From JAAUSY01 sp964526735 (lineage in GTDB: Bacteria; Chloroflexota; Chloroflexia; Chloroflexales; Chloroflexaceae), in contig CAZGLO010000052.1 of assembly GCA_964526735.1 (NCBI GenBank), positions 1 to 24,650 on the forward strand: a DNA stretch of 24,650 nt. Direction: 5' to 3'. The notes under the pieces are model-generated. The model was not told the DNA's origin. It saw nothing but the letters and a program-made list of their open reading frames with translations, and made no database searches. The position numbers and the translations under genes were made by a program. The stretch's first letter is position 1; the number at the start of each line of letters is the position of its first letter. Positions 20,653 through 24,650 of the stretch are shown here, in pieces.

Positions 20653-22473
20653 TTATTCATCCGTTGGCGTGGCCGTGCCGGAAGATTCTTCGGTTTCGTC
20701 GTTTTCCTCATCACCATCACCTGTATCAGTGGTCTCAGTGGTGTCATCAGTGTCGTCGCTCTTGTCATCAGAAGCGTCGTCAGTAGTGTCACCGCCTGCA
20801 TCACCCTCTTCCTCCTCATCCTCTTCGCCATACTCCTCAACAGGAAGGTCTTCATCTGGGTCGGAGACAAGACCACGGTGTATCCAGCCGGTATCCTCCT
20901 CATCCGGGTTGTCGATGAATGAATTGTCGGCATTCTCTTCATCAAGCCGAATGTGATACCACGTCCCGTCGGGAGAAACGCTCAAAAAGATGACCTTAGT
21001 GCCCTGATGCACCACTCCAACGGGCTGTTGACGCACAGAAGGAGAAGGCCGCACATTTGCGCTACTCAATATCGTACCAGTCAGTGAGCCGGTGGTTGAG
21101 AGCGAACGGCGAGTCGCACGCGGGTCGGGCTGGACAGCACCCTCAGCATCCTCTTCAGTGGCCTCGGCACCTTCCTCATCGCCTGCCGCGGCGGTTTCAG
21201 TGGCCGATGCAGATTCCGATTCGTCCTCTTCATCCCCGGCAGCTATCCCGACGCCTCCCGATTCGCCATCGGGGTCGCTCGGAACCACCGTGTTGCTGCT
21301 CATAATGCCGCTAGGCAGTGATTCTGCCAAGCCCATACTCACCAGCTCATTGCGCAGAGTTGTCACCACGCTGAAAGCCAGGATGAGAGAGAGGATCATC
21401 AAAATGCTGGTAATTGCCGTCTTGATAAGCTCAAGGCTCTGTGCCCAGACACTTTGCGTTTGTATCTGGTCAAGCGCGCTTTGGGCCGCACCTGCGACGG
21501 ATTCTCCCCAACTCGTCCGGCCATGGTCGTGCTGCACCAACCGCCGAAGCTCAAGGATGGCACGCACATCACCAATTTGCGCTAATGCCCGCACCGCACT
21601 CCACCGTACATTGCTGTTGGGGTGGTGGAGAGTTTGGAGCAGCCTGCCGGTAGCACGCCCATCGCCAATGCGCCCCAATGCCTCCGCCGCGCGGTAGGCC
21701 GGGAGCCACGGCTCTTGTATCTTCAAGGTCTCGCGGAGGAGCGGCACAGCCGGTGGGCCAATCTCAACAATTGCTTCGAGGGCACCAGCGTGGTCGGGAT
21801 GTTCGGGATCTCCCAACGCCATAATCAGGCGGGCAATCTGCTCACGGGAAACACCTGAGGAGCTGCTTTTCTTGACGGAACGAGAAAGATCAATGTGCGA
21901 AATATCTGGAATATGTTGACTCAACTTTCCACCTACCCCACGGAAGATTTGACCTATCTGTGTGGCTGCATTGCGATCGATGTGATCGATGTGATCGATG
22001 TGATCGATGTGGTCGACAGACGGAGAAGCGGGCGAAGAGCCAGGGTCAGGCTGTGGCTGTGGCTGTGGCGGCGTGTATGTCGGCTGCGGCTGCGGTGGTG
22101 GGTATGATTGGGAAGGCGATGGTTGTTGTGGTGGCAATTGGGTATGCAGCTGGTTGGGCGTCGTGCCGCGATTGTGGTCAATATGGCCTGTATCGTCTGT
22201 ATGGCCTGTATCGCCTGATTGGCTTGTATCGCCTGATTGGCCAGGTTGGTTGGCTTGATTAGGGTGGCTGGGTTGGCTGGGTTGGCCCGCCTGATCAGGG
22301 TGGTCGGCATGGTTGGCATGGTTGGTATGGTCAGGACGACCTTCATACTGGTCGTCATGCTGGTCATTCGACGAGTGATCACTCGATACACCACGGTGAG
22401 ACGCATCATGAGACATATCATCTGATGCGTGCGGCATATTGGGCATATGGAGCTCGTGTTGCTTTTCTGACAT
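20653..22473 (-). CDS. HEAT-repeat membrane protein with SH3b-like domain and low-complexity ends
   Basis: Residues 1-205 are of low complexity: a His/Asp/Asn/Gln-rich part with repeating H-A-D-H-P-D-Q, S-G-D-T-G-H and P-Q-P-Q units, then four D-H-I triplets. Residues about 210-330 look like HEAT (PBS-lyase-type) repeats (ALEAIVEIGPPAVPLLRETL, AAEALGRIGDGRATGRLL, AVRALAQIGDVRAILELRRL). One membrane segment lies at about 348-374. An acidic Ala/Glu linker leads to an SH3b-like domain (about 461-531; ANVRPSPS, GVVHQGTKVIFLSV, GTWYHIRL, DTGWIHRGLV). The end is Asp/Glu/Thr-rich. SH3b domains often bind cell-wall material, so the C-terminus is probably outside and the HEAT part inside. The function is unknown. 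It starts 38 bases after coaBC, without a clear Shine-Dalgarno. Confidence 0.8.
   Translation of the reverse strand: MSEKQHELHMPNMPHASDDMSHDASHRGVSSDHSSNDQHDDQYEGRPDHTNHANHADHPDQAGQPSQPSHPNQANQPGQSGDTSQSGDTGHTDDTGHIDHNRGTTPNQLHTQLPPQQPSPSQSYPPPQPQPTYTPPQPQPQPDPGSSPASPSVDHIDHIDHIDHIDRNAATQIGQIFRGVGGKLSQHIPDISHIDLSRSVKKSSSSGVSREQIARLIMALGDPEHPDHAGALEAIVEIGPPAVPLLRETLKIQEPWLPAYRAAEALGRIGDGRATGRLLQTLHHPNSNVRWSAVRALAQIGDVRAILELRRLVQHDHGRTSWGESVAGAAQSALDQIQTQSVWAQSLELIKTAITSILMILSLILAFSVVTTLRNELVSMGLAESLPSGIMSSNTVVPSDPDGESGGVGIAAGDEEDESESASATETAAAGDEEGAEATEEDAEGAVQPDPRATRRSLSTTGSLTGTILSSANVRPSPSVRQQPVGVVHQGTKVIFLSVSPDGTWYHIRLDEENADNSFIDNPDEEDTGWIHRGLVSDPDEDLPVEEYGEEDEEEEGDAGGDTTDDASDDKSDDTDDTTETTDTGDGDEENDETEESSGTATPTDE
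21975..22010 (-). repeat. Four exact copies of the 9-mer GATCGATGT
   Basis: Copies lie at 21975-21983, 21984-21992, 21993-22001 and 22002-22010 (+ strand reading). A diverged copy GGTCGACAG follows. On the - strand it encodes repeated Asp-His-Ile. Each unit carries a GATC and an ATCGAT, so GATC sites recur every 9 bases. Confidence 0.9.
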
Positions 22474-22511
22474 ATGAATAAAAAGGCGTTATTTTTAGTA
22501 AACAGGAAGAT

Positions 22512-23753
22512 CTACCCGATTTTGGTCTCTTTTTCAGGCAGCAGATTGCTTCCCAATGACTCAAAGAAATGCTCAATAATGGTGTGTAGGATAGCTTCCG
22601 CGGCTTGGTGCTTGGCCTGGCGCGGTAGAGGGAAGGCATTTCCCTTGCGATCCAGCAGCGTCACTTGGATATCGGGCTGCCCAATGCTGTTGACCGCATC
22701 GTTCGCGATGATCATATGCAGCCCTTTGCGGATGAGCTTTGCGTGGGCGTTGGCGAGCAGATCTTCAGTCTCAACGGCAAAGCCAACCTTGAAAACATCT
22801 TGTCGATGCGCCATCTCCGCCAAAATATCGGGGTTGGGCACAAGAGTGATAGTCATGCCCTGATCTCCGTCCTTCTTAATTTTATGTTCGGCCATATCCA
22901 CCGGACGGAAATCAGCCACGGCCGCGTTCATCAGCAAGATATCGGCCTGTTCGCAAGCCTGGTTGACGGCAGTGGCCATATCGCGGGCACTCTCTACCTG
23001 GATAACCTGGATGCCGATGGGTGGGGAGAGGGAGGTCATGCCGGTGATAAGGGTAACATTGGCTCCAAGATCACGGGCCACACTCGCCAATGCATAGCCC
23101 ATCGTGCCAGATGCGCTATTGCCAATAAACCGGACAGGGTCGATAGGCTCGCGCGTGCCGCCCGCCGTGACTACCACGTGCCGCCCGCGTAGAGGCCCAC
23201 TTTCGCGCCCCAATATCGACCGGATCTCGCCTTCGATGGTAGGTGCTTCGGGAAGCCGTCCTTTGCCAACGACCGCTTCAGCCATTCGTCCTTCTTCCGG
23301 CTCCATGACCATCATACCACGTTGGCGCAGGGTGGCAATATTGTCCTGCGTCGCGGCGGCAGTGTACATATTCGGGTTCATCGCCGGAACACACAAAACA
23401 GGGGCCTGTGTTGCCAAAACAACCGTCGTCAGGAGGGTATCACACATTCCCGCTGCTACCATGGCAATGGTATGAGCCGTTGCAGGCGCTATCACTACGA
23501 GATCGGCCTGCGTCGCCAGCGAAATATGCCCAACAACACCATCTTCTGGCAGCTCCCACATATCATCTTGCACGGGGCGACCGGTGAGCGCTTGGAAGGT
23601 GGTAGGGCCGACAAATCGCTTGGCAGCCTCCGTCATAATCACATCGACAACCGCACCACTTAGGGTCAAGTTGCGGGCGAGTTCGGCCACTTTGTATGCA
23701 GCAATACTCCCACATACCCCCAGCACAATCCGCTTTCCTTGCATCAATGACAT
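22512..23753 (-). CDS. coaBC: Bifunctional CoaBC (phosphopantothenoylcysteine synthetase/decarboxylase)
   Basis: CoaBC makes 4'-phosphopantetheine for coenzyme A: CoaB joins phosphopantothenate to cysteine with CTP and CoaC decarboxylates the product with FMN. The CoaC half (1-180) has LGVCGSIAAYK, the catalytic His76 in GHISLA and PAMN (123-126). The substrate-lid motif is GRMAEAVVGKGRLPE, with Glu159 where the usual A-C-G cysteine lies (A-S-G is also known). The CoaB half has VTAGGTREPIDPVRFIGNSA, NAAVADFRP, KIKK and NPDILA, all standard. Length 413 aa is normal. The start has AGGG 8 bases upstream; ATG 23744 is an alternative. A strong promoter lies at 23814-23842. The HEAT/SH3b and GT-C genes follow at short gaps. 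Confidence 0.95.
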   Translation of the reverse strand: MSLMQGKRIVLGVCGSIAAYKVAELARNLTLSGAVVDVIMTEAAKRFVGPTTFQALTGRPVQDDMWELPEDGVVGHISLATQADLVVIAPATAHTIAMVAAGMCDTLLTTVVLATQAPVLCVPAMNPNMYTAAATQDNIATLRQRGMMVMEPEEGRMAEAVVGKGRLPEAPTIEGEIRSILGRESGPLRGRHVVVTAGGTREPIDPVRFIGNSASGTMGYALASVARDLGANVTLITGMTSLSPPIGIQVIQVESARDMATAVNQACEQADILLMNAAVADFRPVDMAEHKIKKDGDQGMTITLVPNPDILAEMAHRQDVFKVGFAVETEDLLANAHAKLIRKGLHMIIANDAVNSIGQPDIQVTLLDRKGNAFPLPRQAKHQAAEAILHTIIEHFFESLGSNLLPEKETKIG

Positions 23754-23813
23754 CTTGGTTACCCTGTGGAGTTTCTCGATTGGTGTTCTTGCTGCATCAT
23801 CTTGTAGACGCCT

Positions 23814-23842
23814 ATTGTAGCATCAGGAACGATGGGAGTCAA
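23814..23842 (-). promoter_or_regulatory. Strong promoter of coaBC
   Basis: On the - strand TTGACT (23842-23837), a 17-base spacer and TACAAT (23819-23814) with TGC just before the -10. It is among the best promoter matches in the window. Transcription would start near 23807, giving a leader of about 54 bases. It separates coaBC from the upstream acyP gene. Confidence 0.75.
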
Positions 23843-23861
23843 AGATGTGGTTTCCCATCGC

Positions 23862-24179
23862 CTACCAGCGAATCGAAAAACCATCTTCGGTACCCGTCGG
23901 CTCTTCCCACTGCACATCGACATGCTCCACCCGCGCGCTCGGCGGCCCACTGTGACACCAACTCACCAGTCGGTGTACCGACGCCCGCGATCCCTCAAAT
24001 AACGCCTCAACACGGCCATCGTCAAGGTTGCGTACCCAGCCCAATAAGTTGGCCTGGCGGGCTGTGTCCCGCGTCGCCGCACGGAAATTTACCCCCTGCA
24101 CCCGACCCGTCACAAATACTCGCGCTCGTACCAGATCCATATGCGGTGGCGGCATATCCTCGCTCCCCCAGAGCGCCAT
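23862..24179 (-). CDS. acyP: Acylphosphatase
   Basis: Acylphosphatase hydrolyses carboxyl-phosphate bonds of acyl phosphates in the cytosol. The signature G-R-V-Q-G-V-N-F-R holds catalytic Arg33, and GWVRNLDDGRVEALFEG holds catalytic Asn51. The alpha/beta core of about 85 residues is preceded by about 15 extra residues; ATG at codon 14 is an alternative start. AGGAGG lies about 11 bases before the chosen ATG, favouring it. The usual Gly-x-Val-Gln-Gly-Val-x-Phe-Arg loop is intact, with Asn in the variable place. It lies 108 bases before coaBC and has a separate role. Confidence 0.95.
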   Translation of the reverse strand: MALWGSEDMPPPHMDLVRARVFVTGRVQGVNFRAATRDTARQANLLGWVRNLDDGRVEALFEGSRASVHRLVSWCHSGPPSARVEHVDVQWEEPTGTEDGFSIRW

Positions 24180-24267
24180 CGCCGCCCATCCTCCTTTCTA
24201 CCAGTGAGCTTCACCACGTCCCGCAAGTATAGCCGAGCTTGGGTGGTTTCGCAATAGGGGGTGGGGG

Positions 24268-24459
24268 TTATGTGTTTTGGGAGCGAGCATTGGCAATGAT
24301 CCCACCAATGAATACACCAATGGATATACCAATGAGCCTAGCAAGGAACATACCAGTGTCTGTACCAATGACCCTACCAATGACCGTCCCAATCATCCCA
24401 CCAATGAGCGCACCAATGAACATACTAATCATATTTTTATTACGCTTGTCTTTATTCAT
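24268..24459 (-). CDS. Small glycine-zipper membrane protein
   Basis: A 63-residue protein: a charged start (MNKDKRNKN), then a hydrophobic body with G-x-x-x-G spacing (FIGALIGGMIGTVIGRVIG, LIGISIGVFIGGIIA) and a polar end (NARSQNT). This fits two membrane helices packed through glycine zippers. The AGGAAGG motif lies about 6 bases before ATG 24459, a convincing ribosome site, so I take it as a real gene. The DNA has a recurrent CCAATGA-type motif every 12-24 bases on the + strand, which encodes the Gly zipper. No function is assigned; glycine-zipper peptides include membrane-stress, pore-forming and toxin-like proteins, but nothing here points to one. Confidence 0.7.
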   Translation of the reverse strand: MNKDKRNKNMISMFIGALIGGMIGTVIGRVIGTDTGMFLARLIGISIGVFIGGIIANARSQNT

Positions 24460-24525
24460 TCTTTTCCTTCCTCTTTTCCTGCTTTACCCACACCTCTATC
24501 TGTTCCAGCCGCTCTTCATAAAGAG

Positions 24526-24534
24526 TGATACAAT
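24526..24534 (+). promoter_or_regulatory. Possible extended -10 promoter reading rightward
   Basis: TGA followed by TACAAT (24529-24534) matches a TGN extended -10; no good -35 is seen. It would transcribe toward the right edge, where no + strand gene start is visible within the window. Confidence 0.25.
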
Positions 24535-24597
24535 AAGGCGGGAATGTTGAGTGGGCTTTTGCTTGGTTGCAAAACTACCACCGCCTGATCATGCAGT

Positions 24598-24650
24598 GTC
24601 AGCTACCCAGAGCTAAAGCACCTGGGCTTGTGCTCGCTCCTCCACCCGTC
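24598..24650 (-). mobile_element. IS200/IS605-type end at the window edge
   Basis: On the - strand CCCAGG-T-GC (24626-24618) pairs with GC-TCTGGG (24613-24606) around TTTA, with one bulged T and one G-T pair. CAAG stands directly 5' of the stem and TGAC (24601-24598) lies 4 bases beyond its foot. The hairpin differs by one base from that at 17935-17955. The guide/cleavage pair CAAG/TGAC fits the same rule as the other ends. If this is a right end, the element body, perhaps with tnpB, lies beyond base 24650. Confidence 0.5.

Noticed and set aside
21975..22010. Possible CRISPR-like array
   Set aside because: The units are contiguous 9-mers with no spacers and lie within a coding region.
23696..24232. 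178-codon open frame on + across the acyP-coaBC region
   Set aside because: Antisense to acyP, which has an intact active site, and Pro/Ser-rich without motifs.

Overview
The window is a gene-dense stretch of a bacterial chromosome with moderately high GC. Gene content suggests a member of the Chloroflexota, perhaps a filamentous Chloroflexia. The evidence is an FHA-GAF-class III cyclase, a tandem-cyclase/NTPase of the soluble adenylyl cyclase type, an S41 peptidase of a form I recall from Chloroflexota, a PSP1/RicT protein with a long disordered tail, and IS5-, IS630- and IS200/IS605-type remnants. This assignment rests on family resemblance, not on a marker gene.

Layout. Bases 1-234 hold the decayed end of an ISAs1-type transposase and a promoter. 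Then, on +: a class B penicillin-binding protein (262-1995), an orphan omega-RNA-like IS200/IS605 right end (2073-2127), an S41 peptidase homologue (2266-3861), gatA (3991-5448) and dprA (5461-6564). Next comes a signalling operon on +: FHA-GAF-adenylate cyclase (6668-8194), PSP1/RicT-like protein (8191-9570), RNase Z-like hydrolase (9695-10468) and a degenerate PP2C-like membrane protein (10507-13140). It converges on a - strand tandem-cyclase NTPase (13158-15926). Bases 16146-16868 are a graveyard of two dead transposases. An MDR-type zinc dehydrogenase follows (16984-17925). The right part is mostly - strand: a small glycine-zipper protein, acyP, then coaBC, a HEAT/SH3b membrane protein and a GT-C glycosyltransferase-like protein in one likely transcription unit driven by a strong promoter (23814-23842).

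The most interesting structure is at 17918-18105. I read it as a 188-bp non-autonomous IS200/IS605-type element with a left hairpin, a near-consensus sigma-70 promoter, and a three-hairpin omega-RNA-like transcript ending at the right cleavage site, but no tnpA or tnpB. Its left flank is TTAC. Removing exactly 17918-18105 rejoins the dehydrogenase reading frame to a new in-frame end (Leu-Leu-Glu-Cys-stop), a footprint of precise insertion. Two related ends occur at 2073-2127 and 24598-24650. In all four hairpins the tetranucleotide just 5' of the stem matches a nearby cleavage-site tetranucleotide by the IS608 pairing rule (AAAG/TTAC, GAAG/TCAC twice, CAAG/TGAC). The window may therefore document a family of small elements that carry a guide-RNA scaffold without its nuclease.

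Other themes are enzyme-like proteins with altered key residues (S41 without its lysine, PP2C without its metal aspartate, CoaC without its cysteine, a second cyclase domain without its lysine and a metal Asp) and recurrent in-frame 9- or 12-bp tandem repeats in unrelated genes.
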